The translations under genes were made by a program, and so were the position numbers. Below are positions 22,100 through 34,983 of a stretch of 64,000 nucleotides of DNA, in pieces (position 1 is the first letter of the stretch; every line of letters begins with the position of its first letter). Source of the stretch: Neurospora intermedia (taxonomy: Eukaryota; Ascomycota; Sordariomycetes; Sordariales; Sordariaceae); NCBI GenBank assembly GCA_037102815.1, contig BTPP01000009.1, forward strand, positions 1,488,001 to 1,552,000. The letters run 5' to 3'. The notes beneath the pieces were generated by a model, which worked only from the letters and a program-made list of their open reading frames with translations, ran no database searches and had not been told where the DNA came from.

Positions 22100-25000
22100 A
22101 AAGGCTAATAATAATTATAAGTAAAAGAATTAAAAGAAATAGTAAAATTTAATATTAATATTATCCCTTTCCTTCTCCTTTACAACCGACGCTATTACTT
22201 CTTATACTCTATAATAAAATATTCTACTAAACTATTATTAATAATAGTTAAACTATATTTAACTTCGAAATAATCTAATACTATAATATTAACTACTATT
22301 TATAAAAATTCTTAAATTTATTCTACTTATCCTACCTACTTTACTAACGCTTTTCTACACCCTTTCTTCATTTAATAATATAGGATTTCCTCTACGAAGT
22401 ACTCATTCTTACTATTAATTATAATAATTAAAGGTTAGAGATTAATAACGATTTATCCTAGTAAAGGATTATTTCGAATATATTATAAGAAATTTATATA
22501 AAATTTATTAAAAACCCCTATAGTAAAGTCGGTAAATTCTATTATATATAAATTAAATACTCTTAAAATTATATATTTAGCGTATACCTAATTTAACTTC
22601 TTTTTAGGGCGCTCGGTTCGGAAATTCTTAAAGTTTAGCCAAACTTTATCCCCCTCCTTAAATACTTTAGCCGGTTATCTTTTATAATTTGTAAAATACT
22701 CCTAATCCTATACTAAAACAATTATTATTATTTAATAAAAATCTATAATTTACTATAATTATATAACAAAGCCTTTAACTTTCTTCTAAAGGTTTATAAA
22801 TTCGATTCCTATAGGTTAGGTAGTAATTACTATAAGGGATTGTAAATAATAATTATAGGTAGCGAAGAATAGAAATATTCTAATTATAATACTTATTCTA
22901 CTATTAATTATTAATTATATAGCGGGGTACTAATAATCCTAATTATTCTATACGTAATTTACAAAAATTTTCAAAAATACTTATACCTTTTAATTTATAT
23001 ATTCTAATCCGCCGTTAGTTTGGGAGTAAAATACTATACTTAATTACTATTCTACCCTAAGGAAGTTGTAGAAATATTTCTAGAAGCTATTAATCCAATT
23101 AGGACCTCTATTATTAATAATAAATCTAAATTAGTTATAGTAGTATATAAAGTATTATAAGAAAATTTTAACGACCGTTCCTACTTCTATAATAAATATG
23201 AACTCTAAAATTATTATTTTACTAAACCGGTTTTTAATTACTAAGAGGTTTATATAGCCTCCTAAAGGTAGTAGATTAATAATAAAATCTATTTAAATAT
23301 TTTTAAAAAATTAATCTAAGATTAATAATAGTTTAAATAATCCTCTCTTTTAATCTTTCTAATACTTTACCCTTCTATAAATATTATAATTAATTATAAA
23401 CCAACGAATATAAATACTTATCAACGGCTAATAGAAATCTCTACTAATAATATAAATTGTACCTTCTTTCTTTAAATAGCCGAAGGCGATTAAATCGTAT
23501 ATCCTTTAAATAAAGTATATACGTAAGATATTTCTCTCCAAATCCTCTAGCGATATATAGAAAGCGGCTACTTTAATAATAATTAAAGTACTAAAGATTT
23601 AAATATAGCCTCTATAATACAACCTTCTTAGATTATTAATTAAATATTCGCCTAATTATACTTTTAAACTTTAAATTATAGTAAATAGACTTCGGTCGCC
23701 GTTAGTAATAATTTAGAGAATATTCTAATAGATTGTATTTTATTAGGCTATTTTCTTATAAAGTTATTATAAATTTAAATTCTTAAATACCTTTACGCCC
23801 TCCCCTACGGTTATAAAAGAGACTACTATACGAATATAATTCTTAAGAACCTTTTAAAGGATTAATTATATTTCCCTCGCCTCCGTATCTCCTTTATTAA
23901 ATTTATCCTAATCCCACCGAAATAAAATATTAAATACTATAATAAATTTACTTAAGCAATACTAAATTTCGAAATTAAACTTCGAAAATAGTTTAACCTC
24001 ATATGCTTAGTATTTAAATAATTTCTACTTCTCTATAAAGTATTTAAAGTTCTAATAGTCGGTTATAATAATAAACTTCTTATAATTTTTAAACTCTACT
24101 AATTACTCCTCTAAATACCGGATAATCGTTAATATCTCTTTATTATAAATAAGGTAATTATATTCGGCCGGTATAAACTTTTAGGAGTAGTATACTACTA
24201 TAATCTTTTTATTATTTCTCTTTTAAATAAGGATATTACCCAGCCTATAGCTACTATAATCCGCTTCTAAAAATATAAATAAATCGGGATCCTATTATAT
24301 AAAAATAGGGGCCTTAGTAAATAATTTCTTTAATTTTCGAAATATAATATTATATTTAATAATCTATTTAAAGGGAACCCCCTTCCTTATAAGCGCTATT
24401 AACGGTCCTACTACTATAAAGAAATTTTTAATAAATATATAATAATAATTCGCAAAGTTTAAAAAACTCTTTACTCTCTTCTAAAATATTGGAACTTCCT
24501 AATTTATAATCGCTTTAATCTTCTCGGAGTCCGTCTAAATACTTACGCCTATAATAATTATAAAACCGAAGTATTTTATACTCTTAATAGCGAACTTATA
24601 CTTCTTAAGGTTTAAATAGAGTTTAATTACTATTAACTATTCTATTACCTTACAAACTTTCTCTAAATAGTCTTTCTTTAACCCGGACGAAAAGATTAGT
24701 ATATTATTTATATAAGTTAAAGCGAAATTATTAAAATAATTATTAAAAATACTATTAATATACTATTAAAAGGTTATTAAAATTCTTAATAACTTAAAGG
24801 GTATTATAAACTATTTAAAAAGGCTATATTATATACGGAAGGCCGTTTTCCTTTCCTTTCCTTCAACTATACGGATTTTATAGAATACTTATACTACGTC
24901 CATCTTAATAAACTACTTCGCTTTAATTATAATACGGAAAATCTTTTTAATTAAAAGTAGTAGGTAATAATTAACTCTCGTAATAGCATTTAAAATTTAA

Positions 25001-25960
25001 TAATTATAATAGAACTATAACCCTCTACTAAACTTCCGAATAAAAAAAATTAGTACTATAATTAAGGAATTACTAATATAAATAAACCCTTTATTAAGAA
25101 AGTCTCTAAATATCTTCTTTAATACTAAGAATTCATCTCTTAATATACTATAAAATAATCCGTAGGGTAGCGGTATTTCTTTACTATATTCGTCCTTCTT
25201 TACTTCTACCTTATAATTAATATTAGAGTAATATAAATTAACCTTATCGGCCTCCAATTATTTCTATATATAGAATAAATCATATATATTAATAGGAATC
25301 CTCTTCCTTAATTCTTCGTCGATAAAATCAACCTTAAGTTTAAAAACTTTCTCTATATTTCGTAGACTAATAATAAATATTACTACTTCTACTACTTTTC
25401 TACTACTCTCTTTTTTAATCTAATTTAATATAACTATAAAGGTAGTAGTTAAATAATAAACGGCTTCTCTAATTTCTATTGCGCGAAGGGAAGACCCTTC
25501 AAACGTATATCCTAAATATAGGATTTAATATCCAACTACTCTATACTAAAGTCTATACTTATATAGGACCGAATAGGCTTTTATTATAATTAATTACAAC
25601 TTTCCTAATATTATAAAGAACTCTAATTTAGGAACTACGTAAATATAAACAATTAATTCGTAACTATAAATATTTACTTTAAAATAAATAATACTCTTAA
25701 TTTTTATACCTTCTATTTTAACGGAAGTATTTCTAACTTATCTCTAAGGAATTAGGATTATTAGAATTTTTAATTTTTCAACTACTCTTTTACTAATTAT
25801 AATATAATACTAATAATTTTTATTAATAAAGGTATAGAATTAATTTTTATTATTAATAGTAATAGGGATTTTAATAATATTTATTTCTATAAGACCTAGA
25901 AAATTCGAAATTCCTGCCTCTTTATTTAATACTCCTATTTATTCCTATACCCAGCTTTAT
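22100..25960 (-). pseudogene. Outer element pol relic (protease, RT, RNase H, integrase)
   Basis: Read on the minus strand from right to left. Reverse transcriptase begins near 25250 with a clear gypsy segment (YGLFYSILRDEFLVLKK, then KGFIYISNS and VLIFFIRKFSRGL). The polymerase active-site equivalent YINN lies at 24691-24720. RNase H runs roughly 24350-23950, with EADYSSYRLG and AEYNYLIYNKEIL. Integrase follows to about 22.7 kb, and the C-terminal GDKVWLNFKN segment is at 22631-22660. Stops (mostly TAA and TAG) occur every few dozen codons. No frame exceeds 80 codons. Boundaries are approximate. Confidence 0.8.
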
Positions 25961-26412
25961 ATAAGAGTTATTCTTTTCCTAACCCCTCCGAAGAAGAATC
26001 TTTAATATCTTCTAATAATAAATCAATATAAAATTTAATAATTCTAATACTAATTCTATTAAAATACTAGGCCGGTTTATATATATAGCCGCTAATTATA
26101 TATTTATTAGTACTATAGTATAAATAAAGTCCGGTTAAACGCCGCTTATTATATTCCTTTTAAAAGACCTATTTAATACGCTTTACGTCCTTATTATAAT
26201 TCTCGTTCTTAATTTTAATAGCGCCTATTATTATTAATATATCGCTATTAATATCCTTCGAAAGTAAATTTATAATTTATTCTCGTCGGAGGAAAGACCT
26301 TTAACGGCGGTTAGCGGCCCCCTTATTACTTCCACTAAATTTATAGAAGGTTCGGTTCGCTTCGAACCTCTAAATAATATTTTTTAAATCTTCTATATAT
26401 TAGTTGTAAATT
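25961..26412 (-). pseudogene. Outer element gag relic, 3' part with zinc knuckle
   Basis: This is the C-terminal half of gag, separated from its N-terminal half by the inner element. Around 26080-26140 the minus strand reads LYLYYSTNK..ISGY, in which the tyrosines occupy the cysteine positions of a CxxC zinc knuckle, as expected if TGC or TGT became TAC or TAT. Removing the inner element and one copy of its 5-bp duplication joins this frame directly to the frame at 34199 and beyond. Confidence 0.6.
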
Positions 26413-26417
26413 TTAGG
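26413..26417. repeat. Target-site duplication of inner element, left copy
   Basis: Reads ttagg. The second copy is at 34194-34198. The same letters also follow the inner 5' LTR as part of the primer-binding region, so the match alone would be ambiguous. The in-frame rejoining of the outer gag supports it. Confidence 0.65.
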
Positions 26418-26655
26418 TATTACGGGGCTGCCGCCCCAGAGGTTATATCGGGCTCTGCAGCCCGACTACCGCCGTGGCCTAGCCCGTGGCTCATAGCGGC
26501 GCTGCTCCGCTGTAGCGCTGGTCACGTGCCTGCAGCCCCCTTCAAAAGGCTGCCGCCGTAAGCTCCACTTGCAGACCTTTCCCCCTTTCCTCTTTATAGA
26601 ACCTTATTGATTACTTAGGTATAGTACCTATATATACTCTACTATCCCCCTTATA
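26418..26655 (+). repeat. 5' LTR of inner element
   Basis: 238 bp. It opens TATTACGGGG (TG expected; the G appears lost to RIP) and ends CTTATA, where the other copy has CTTACA. It keeps a GC-rich core at about 26425-26590, conspicuous in the AT-rich surroundings. Confidence 0.9.
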
Positions 26656-26667
26656 TTAGGTTCTATT
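26656..26667 (+). other. Candidate primer-binding site, inner element
   Basis: TTAGGTTCTATT directly follows the 5' LTR. The identical 12 nt follows the 5' LTR of the outer element (34972-34983 on the minus strand). The LTRs are otherwise unrelated, so the shared site is best explained as the tRNA primer complement, possibly altered by RIP. Confidence 0.65.
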
Positions 26668-26793
26668 TCCTTTTATTTGGATAGAGCCTATAGCTTCGAG
26701 CGTAGCGATATTGGATATTAGTTATTAGAATAGTAAAATTTAGTATACCTGCAAATACCGACGAAGAGATAGTATTTACCTCTTTTTTTTAGG

Positions 26794-28110
26794 ATGCCCC
26801 CTCGGGCTCTATAAATACTACTAGTATTACCCCTAAGCTTAATTTTAAAAAGAGTATTATTAGCCTTATTGCGGCTATCGTTAATACCCTTAATATTAAT
26901 AATTTAGACTTTATAAGAATCTTCCGCTCTATAGCTACGAACCCTACCTCGAGCCGCTCCCTAACGCTAGAGCCGAACCTTTACTTTTCTATAACTATAG
27001 CTAGCGCTACTAGCGATAATAATAACGGTAATAATAATAAATACGCCTGCAACTAAAAGCCTTTAACTCTCCCTACGTAGGATAGTTAATAATTAACCTT
27101 CTCGTTCTACTATACGCTACTAATTAAAACGTATAATATTAATAATAAGGTAGGTCTTTACGTAAATAAAAATATTATTTGGATAGAGATTCTAGGTACC
27201 CTGCCTAATAATAAGAAGAAGAAGTTAAAGGGGTTCTAAACTATATATATAATTAATAGTAATATAGACCTAGAGCTCCTACTAATATAGATTAATCGTT
27301 TCTTTAGTGTATACTACCTCCGAAATATAGTTCTAGCTAAATTATATATTATAAAATAATATAATGGCCAACCCTTCTCGTCCTTCCTTACAAATTAGGA
27401 AGACGAGCTCCTTAAGGCTAAAAGTGCGACGTAGAATAACGAATCCAAATTAAGTATTTTAAATAATACCCTTAATATTAAATTTATAGATACAATCTTT
27501 ATAGTTACGCTCCCAAACGACTACAACGAGTATATTGAAGTACTCTAAGTTAATACTATATACTACAAACGTATAGAAGTTTTTAAATTATTAAAGCAAT
27601 AGAATAATAGACGCTAGAATAGAGGGAAGAATTAAAATTCTAACTATACCCCTAGCTAATTCTCCTCTAAACCCTCTAAAGCCTAGCCTATAGTTATATA
27701 GAACTTACCTCCCCCCGCGAATAATATTAATTCGTCCTCTACTAAGCCGGGTATAAAAGACGCTAATAATAATTATAATATATTTATAGGTAGAACGGCG
27801 GCCGGCTCTATTCGCAGATATAGCGGCGGCCGAGGAGGCAGAGGCAGTAGTACTACCCACTGCGCTAAATAGGTTTCTAACAAGGAATATTAAAAGTATA
27901 GAAAGAATAACCTATATATAAAATACAACGCCTCCGACTACTACGCTATACGCTACCTATACTTACTAACTATAAACCCTAAAAATAAAATCGGTATTAA
28001 CGCAACTACGACCGCTACGGCTCCCCCTATATTAGAAGAAGAAGAGTAATATAAATTTATAGCGGAGGATTAGGGAAAAGAGTAATTCCAATATACAATC
28101 GGGTATTAGA
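26794..28110 (+). pseudogene. Inner element gag relic
   Basis: An ATG at 26794 (MPPRAL) opens a much-interrupted frame. Near 27910-27960 a zinc-knuckle relic reads NLYIKYNASDYYAIRY, with tyrosine at the expected cysteine positions. Frame changes between 27.0 and 27.9 kb suggest either small indels or my misreading of a heavily mutated frame. Boundaries are approximate. Confidence 0.6.
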
Positions 28111-28114
28111 GTTC

Positions 28115-31100
28115 TTAAAAGTATTGAGTAATAAGGTAAAAGACTTTAAATTAAAAAATAAATTAGAAATTAAACCTACTTTAATTCTACTTATTGTTAA
28201 TAATTGTAATTTATTCTATATCCTTATAGACGAGGGTTATTAATACTATACTATAATTAGTAAAAAGGTCGTTTATAACCTTAGAATCCCTATAATTCCC
28301 ATCCCTATATACTAAGTAAAAGGAGCGTTTACAACTATAGAAGGCACTACTATTAAAAACCTTACTTAATTCGTTATAGAGGTTAATAATTATATTAAGC
28401 TAATAGTAGTTTATATTATCCCCGAGCTCGAATACCCCCTAATCCTAAGTAAACTATAATTTACTACCTACAGAGCCTATTTAATCCCCTATAAGAAGCG
28501 CCTCTATATAGGAGTAGCGGGCAATTGGATTCTCTACATTAGAGGCGAAGAAAAAGAGGAGACCCTATTTATTAAAGAAGTAAAATCTATTATATATATA
28601 ATAATTACTATATTTATAAGTACTATCAACTACGTACGTAAAGAATATAACCGAACTATAGCCGAGGATTATATTTTCGCTATTAATCTTAAAAATGTAA
28701 AGAAGGCCCTTACTCCGAAGAAGGTCTATATAGAAGCCCAATTGCAAGAGAAGATCCCTAAACAATTCTACTACCTCCTCCCCCTATAAATAAAGGAAAA
28801 AACCGACAAATTTAATCCCTATAAGCCTAATATTAATTACAAAATCCCCTTTAAGAAGGGTCTAAACAAGTAAAACCTCCCCCTCTCCTTTAGCCCTTTA
28901 TATAGTATATCTAAAAAAGAATTATTAATATTAAAAAAAACGTTTAAAAACCTTCTCAATAAAGAATATATCCGGGCGAATAGTTTAGAGGCTAGAGCCC
29001 TAGTACTATTCGTCCGTAAGCTAGGAGGTAGGCTTCGCTTTTATTACAATTATAGAGCCTTAAATACTATTACCCGTATAGACTACTACCCTCTCCCCCT
29101 AATCCGCGAGACTTTTAGAATTTTAAAAAGAGTACGCTAATATACGAAAATCGATATTATAGTAGTATTCTATAAAATACGTATAATTATAAGAAAGGAG
29201 AATAAAATTACCTTTAGAATATATTATAGATTTTTCGAATAAATAATTATCCCTTTCGGTCTCTCTAAAGCCCCAACTTCGTTCTAAAAGTATATTAACT
29301 CTATCCTTTATAACTACCTAAACAATTTCTATTCTACCTATATAAACGATATATTTATTTACTCTTCTAGGTTTAAAAAAGATTACAAAAAGAAGGTAAC
29401 TATAATTCTAAAAAGATTTAAAGAATATAAACTATACCTCGACCTTAATAAATACGAATTTTCTATAAAGAAGGTTAAATATTTTAGTTTTATTATTTAT
29501 ATAAGTATAGGCGTATAAGCCGACCCTAAAAAGGTTAAGGCAATCCTTAATTAGTTCGTTCCTACCTTATAGAAGGGCGTACGTAATTTCCTCGGATTTA
29601 TAAACTACTACTATATATTCATCCCCTAATTCTCTAAAGTAACTACCCCTTTAATTAAACTTACAAATAAAGGAATTATATTCAAATAGATTAAAGAATA
29701 TAATACAACCTTCTAGCTCTTTAAACGCTTATTTACACGTACGCCCATCCTTATAGAGTTCGACCCCGATTATAAAACCTTCCTAAAAACGGATTATAGT
29801 AGCTATATATTCGGAGGTATACTAATATAAAAAGTAAATAACGGTACCTAACGCGCTATAGCCTTCTACTTTAGGAAGCTCTCTATAGCCGAATATAATT
29901 ACCCTATTTATAATAAAGAGATATTAGCGATTATCTCCTACTTTAAAAAATAGTCTATAGAATTGTACAATTACAAAGCCTTTACCGTCCTTACCGACTA
30001 TTATAATTTAAAATACTTTATAGAGCGTTAAAGCCTTTCTAAATAATAAATTCGCTAAGCGGAATATTTATTACAATTCAATTTCTATTTTATTTATTGT
30101 CCGGGTAAAGAGGCTATAATCCTAAACGTATTATCCCGCAGAAATTAGGACCGGCCCTTTAATAAGGATTATAAGGTTAAGAATATACAATTTATTCCCG
30201 AAGTAACTTTATAAATATATATCCGAATTTCCGCCTCTACTATCTCTCCGGCGGAAAGTATATAAATATTTAAAAATCTAAATTTATAATAGCTTTAGAA
30301 TTAAACTGTCTACTTCGATTCTATATATTAAACCGCCTTGCGCACAATTAAAAAGAACGCTCGAACCTTTATACTATTATTCTAATTGAAAATTCAAATT
30401 ATTAACTACTCTATAAATAAATTAGACCGACTACGCTATAAAGGGCGCTTCTAGATCCTAAAGACCCCAGCTATATCCGAAGCTATAGCGTTTATAATTA
30501 TAAATTAAAAATAGCAATTTAATACCTTCCGTATAGCTATTATATAGAAAATATATAAAGCTGTAATATTTAATTACCCTAATAAGGAGGGAATAATCTT
30601 TACTCTTTTAAAAGAATACTACTAGCCTCTACTAGGAACCTATATACAACGTTTCCTATACAATTATTATATTTATAGTTCTATAAAGGTTTAGAGAGAC
30701 GTAAAGAAAAGCTTCCTATAAACGTTAATAACCCCCGACTAATACTATAGAACTATTTAAATAAATTTTATTACCGACCTTCCGAGCGCTAATAGTAATA
30801 TATACCTATAGGTTATTAAAAATAAATTAAGTAAGAATATTATCCTCGAACTAATACCTTCTATAAATATAAACCTCTATATAGAGCGTTTCCTTTAATA
30901 TTTTATACGTTACTACGATTAGCTACGTTCAATTATTAATAATAGAGGTATTAACTAAACGGGTAGGTTCTAAAGGCACTTCTATAAATTAATATATATA
31001 GAGTAATTCCTTAATATAACTTACTACCCCTAGACCGATAATAGTCCCGAGAGAATAAATTAGGAAGTGTATACCTTCTTTAGAGCCTATATTAATTACT

Positions 31101-31880
31101 TATAGAATAATTAGGACTGTTAGACCCCTATAGCCTAGCTAGCAATTAATAGCCGGATAAATACTTCTATTAGTATAACCCCCTTCTTTATAACCTATAA
31201 TTATAAAGCGGGCCCTATTATCCCTACCGTCGAAGAATCTTTAAAAGAACTGCCTATTACTTCTATCCCCAAATATAAAACCTATAAATTTATAAAGAAA
31301 CTATAGCAAATCTCGGATATATATTAAACTATTATAATTATAGCCGTATAATAATAGAAGAAATTTACAAACCGTTCTAAGTAATTGGCCGAACGATTCT
31401 AAGTTGGAGATAAAGTTTGGCTTAACCTTAAGAATTATAATTCTATATACCCTAAAAAGAAATTCAATATAATCTACGCTAAATATACTGTTTCTAGAGT
31501 CTTATTCCTATACGTAATCGAATTCGAAGGACTACTATCTATAATTTATAATATTTTCTATATTAACCTCCTCCGTAGAGCCGCCGAAGACCCTTTGCCC
31601 AAATAATACACTATAAATTTATAACCCCTAACTATTATAATCGAAAGAGAAAAAAAGTAGAAGGTAGAATAAATTCTTTATACAAATAACTTTAAAGAGA
31701 AAAGAAGGTATATAACCCGTATAGTCTATATAAAATAGAAAGGTTTTAAAAAAATTATTTAAGAGCCGCTTAAAGAATTCTTAGAAACGGCCGTACTTAA
31801 TAAATTTAAATAGAAGTATAGACCTATAGATACAAATAATAGACTATTAAAGTAATATTAGCGCGAAGGAATTACTCGCT
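28115..31880 (+). pseudogene. Inner element pol relic
   Basis: A single frame carries protease (ILIDEGY at about 28225, where a DSG triad is expected), reverse transcriptase (RANSLEARALVLFVRK, then YYNYRALNTITRIDYYPLPL; YINDIFIYS at 29338-29365), RNase H (KTDYSSYIFGG; AEYNYPIYNKEIL), integrase (TPD.YYRTI.INFITDLP at about 30730-30780, and ITYYP.TDNSPERIN), the GDKVWLNLKNYN segment at 31406-31430, and a chromodomain-like C-terminus near 31650-31800. Dozens of TAG and TAA codons interrupt it at glutamine and tryptophan positions. There are few if any frameshifts, which points to point mutation, not drift, as the cause of death. Confidence 0.85.
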
Positions 31881-32044
31881 CTAATAAATGCAAGAGAAGT
31901 TAATTATAATTAGAGGCTAGGGCCCTTTTCCCCCTTACTATAGAAAGGATATAGGGAGGCTAATCCTCTACCCAAATATAATTAATCTATAAAAGTATAA
32001 AAAATAGAGAACCGAAGGAAGAGTATAACTATAGTAATAGACTT

Positions 32045-33670
32045 TACTCACGGATCTTACCCTCCTCTAATATTTTAATATTAGTAGAAGCGCAGCTAAT
32101 AGGAGCCTCCTCCTCTATACTACCGGCCGGGGAGGTAAAATTAGCGGAAAGGTCGACCTTTATATTATTATCGGCGGTACTAGGAGTATAAGGCAGAATA
32201 ATTGTAAAATCGATAGTAAGGCTAATTAGGGAGGTAGTCTAAATATAAATAATAAAACGAATTTAGTAAAGAGGCGAAGTATTAAATAATCCCTAAATTC
32301 CCCCTTTAACCGAACTATATTTATTCGGCTTTAATACCGGAGGGAACGACTCCTTTTAAACCTATAAGCTAATTACCTATACGTAGAGACCGTTTATAGT
32401 ATAATATAGAAATTCAATATTACTATAAATACTATTTATATTACTAATAGCGTATTATAAAGATTCTAAATAGGTACGAATATTATTAAATTCGGCGAAG
32501 GTAGTAAAGTCGGCGCTAGTAATAGAAGGAGGCGTAGTAAAATTATTAAAAGTAGGCGGGCCGGTAATTACAGTAATTATATTAGGGTTAGTAAAGAAAT
32601 AATTAATAATTGTATCGTCGAACCGATTACGGGTAGAGAAATAATTACTATATTTTAAAATCTTTATAATTAAAATTATATCCTTACGTATAATAGTAGT
32701 AGTACCTTTAGCACTAGAAGTAGGGTATTCCTATAATTTTTAATCGTAATAAATAAATTAAATTATATTAAGAGTAAGGAGATAAGTCTTACCGGATTCC
32801 ACCTTATATATAATATATTTTATACTAGAATTAAAATTAGTACCTATATACTTATAACTACAAAAGAGATAAGGCTAATACTAAAAAACAGCCGGACTAT
32901 ACTTCTCAATTATAATAAGGCCCTTACGACGAATTATTTTCTTCTATATATTTATACGAATAGAAAGTAAAATACTACAATACGTAGTAGTAGGGTTATT
33001 TTTAATAGCGTAGGCCTTAGCTCTATTCTAATAAATAGAAAAACTATTGAAAATTTCGTTCTCTTTATCCTCCTCCTTAGGGATAGCGGTAAATTAAATA
33101 GTAAGGGCCGGGTTAAGAATAATAGTAAACGCAAAGGCGGAGTAGGTAGTAGTAGTAAAAGTAGGAACGTAAAGGGTAGTGGGCGTAGATTCGACGGGCG
33201 TAAGGGCGGGAGTAGGAATAGGCGTAAGAATAAAAATAGGGTTCTAATTAGGAGGAACGCCGAAGGGGCCGAATTTATACTACAATAGCGGGAATAAGTA
33301 ACTATTATAAGAGTAACTATAATACTACTAGGGAAATTAATAATAGCCCGGGAATTAACTATATATTAAAGTATAATTAGGTTAGGCTCTAGCGGGCGAA
33401 AAAGAGGGTATAGTAAGAGGAGTAATGAAGGGCGGTATAAGAATAATCGGCGTAGGAGTAGCTAGGGGAACGGCTATAATAGGAGTAGTTAGAGTAGGGG
33501 ATTATAAAGTAGAAGTAATAGCCTCCTATTCGTACTACTAAATAAGGAACTTCTCATACTACAAATTATTAAAAGATATTATAAAGGTTATACAAAAGTT
33601 AAAATTAAAAGTATAAGGGCGTAATAGTAGGTTTACTATTAATATTAAAGGTAAATACAACCTTATAATA
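32045..33670 (-). pseudogene. Antisense ORF relic between pol and 3' LTR, inner element
   Basis: On the minus strand one frame runs about 530 codons from near 33660 to a stop at about 32048, interrupted only by TAA and TAG; I saw no TGA or frameshift. Reading those as glutamine or tryptophan gives a protein with a coiled N-terminal stretch, a Pro/Thr-rich section (TPIPTPALTPVESTPTT at about 33180-33230), an acidic KEEDKENE patch, a central SPAVF..YPYLFCSYKY region, a Thr/Phe-rich part (PPTFNNFTTPPSITSADF) and an end reading ILEEGKIRE. A C/T-rich leader on this strand (33660-33760) precedes it, as in many fungal promoters. I do not recognise the product. It could be an accessory retroelement gene or a captured host fragment; an AT-rich accident remains possible. 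Confidence 0.45.
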
Positions 33671-33938
33671 TTTGGAGGGAGGGTTAGAAGTTGGGGAAGA
33701 GGAAGAAGGAAAGAGAAAGGGAGAAGGAAGGAGGGAGGGGGGGAATTAAAAAGAAAAAAGGAAAATATATAATAAGAGGAAGGGTATAGAAGGTAGAAGA
33801 AGGCCGGGTACGTAAGAAAATTCCGCTAGCGTTGGGGGTAGGTAGAGACGGTTACCGGGCGGGTAAAATTACGTAGAAACGGAAGGTACGCAATTACCTA
33901 TATATAATTACCGGCAACGCTCGTACCGGGGCCGGTAT

Positions 33939-33951
33939 AGGGAGGAGGGGG
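33939..33951 (+). other. Polypurine tract of inner element
   Basis: The 13-nt purine run agggaggaggggg ends four bases before the 3' LTR, the expected position for the plus-strand primer. Confidence 0.75.
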
Positions 33952-33955
33952 CTAA

Positions 33956-34193
33956 TATTACAAGGCTGCCGCCCTAAAGGTTATATTGGGCTCTATAGCC
34001 CAACTACCGCCGTAGCCCAGCCTATAGTTTATAGCGGCGCTACTCCGCTATAACGCTAGTTACGTGCCTATAGCCCCCTTCAAAAGGCTGCCGCTGTAAA
34101 CTCCACTTACAGACCTTTCCCCCTTTCCTCTTTATAGAACCTTATCGATTACTTAGGTATAGTACCTGTATACACTCTACTATCCCCCTTACA
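33956..34193 (+). repeat. 3' LTR of inner element
   Basis: 238 bp, same length as the 5' LTR, ends CTTACA. Almost all of its differences from the 5' LTR are G/C there and A/T here. Confidence 0.9.
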
Positions 34194-34198
34194 TTAGG
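34194..34198. repeat. Target-site duplication of inner element, right copy
   Basis: Reads ttagg, matching 26413-26417. Confidence 0.65.
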
Positions 34199-34971
34199 TA
34201 TATAGACCGAAATCAATCAATCGTATAGAATATTAAATATAAAAGTATCTAATCAAACGAATTAGAATTCGTCCTCCTATACCAAACTTTCTACTTTTAT
34301 AAAATTCTTTTTAAAAACTAGAAAAAAATCGGCGAAGCTCTAATTCTTATATTAGTAAATAATTTATAAACGAATTAATACGAACTACTTTTTATTCTTA
34401 TTACCGAAGATTAATTCTAAATAATTAAATTAATTAATAGGATAATAAGAATCGTTAGCGCAACCGCAGTACTAAAAAGCCTCCACCTTAATTATCTTAT
34501 CGCTAAGAAATACATCGAATAATATTAACTATCCTAATCTATCGCTAGAAATCGCTCTAACTACTCTCTCTTCTTCGTATATAAAGTATAACTATATAAA
34601 GAATAGGGAAAAGGTTAAAGTAAATCTATCCTACTTCGGCCACCGGATATTCTTATATTTAATATTAAGAGTAGTAATAAGGGCGGCTTCTAAGGTAGTA
34701 CTAATTATAATATTAAGGGTAGTAGTAACTATATAGGTAATCGCTTAAAGGTTACTCTATATTCCTTAAATTATAAGTAAAGTACTAACGGTAGTTCTAA
34801 TAACATTAGCAAACACCGCGCTCGTAAAAATACTTCTAATAAAATCGTCTCTCTCTCTTTATATTCGCTAAACTTTAACCTATTATACTACTTCTTCTAT
34901 ATTCAATATAGCGTACTACTACCCTTATTACTATAATTATAATATATTTTAATTTATTAGTTCTATCGATT
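34199..34971 (-). pseudogene. Outer element gag relic, 5' part
   Basis: On the minus strand, close to the inner insertion, the frame reads SFADFFLVFKKNFIKVESLV and LDTFIFNILYD, resembling the Retrotrans_gag core, and ends VYIP at the duplication. It continues in frame as KIYN at 26412 once the insert is removed. Stops of the RIP type occur throughout. The 5' limit of gag is not visible. Confidence 0.5.
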
Positions 34972-34983
34972 AATAGAACCTAA
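34972..34983 (-). other. Candidate primer-binding site, outer element
   Basis: On the element's sense (minus) strand this reads TTAGGTTCTATT directly inside the 5' LTR, identical to the site in the inner element. Confidence 0.65.

Larger units (their letters stand above)
26418..34193 (+). mobile_element. Inner Ty3/gypsy LTR retrotransposon, RIP-inactivated
   Basis: 7,776 bp with two 238-bp LTRs (26418-26655 and 33956-34193) that differ at about 29 sites, all transitions. Between them are, in order, a primer-binding site, gag with a zinc knuckle, protease, reverse transcriptase, RNase H, integrase and a chromodomain-like end, then a 2 kb interval holding an antisense frame, then a polypurine tract. 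The RT-RNase H-integrase order identifies Ty3/gypsy. It inserted in the gag of the outer element in the opposite orientation. All coding frames are broken by TAA and TAG. The 5' LTR is far less mutated than the 3' LTR. Confidence 0.92.

Noticed and set aside
26413-26667. Reading TTAGG around the inner element as telomere-directed insertion
   Set aside because: Only single 5-nt copies occur; they are explained by the target duplication and the primer-binding region.
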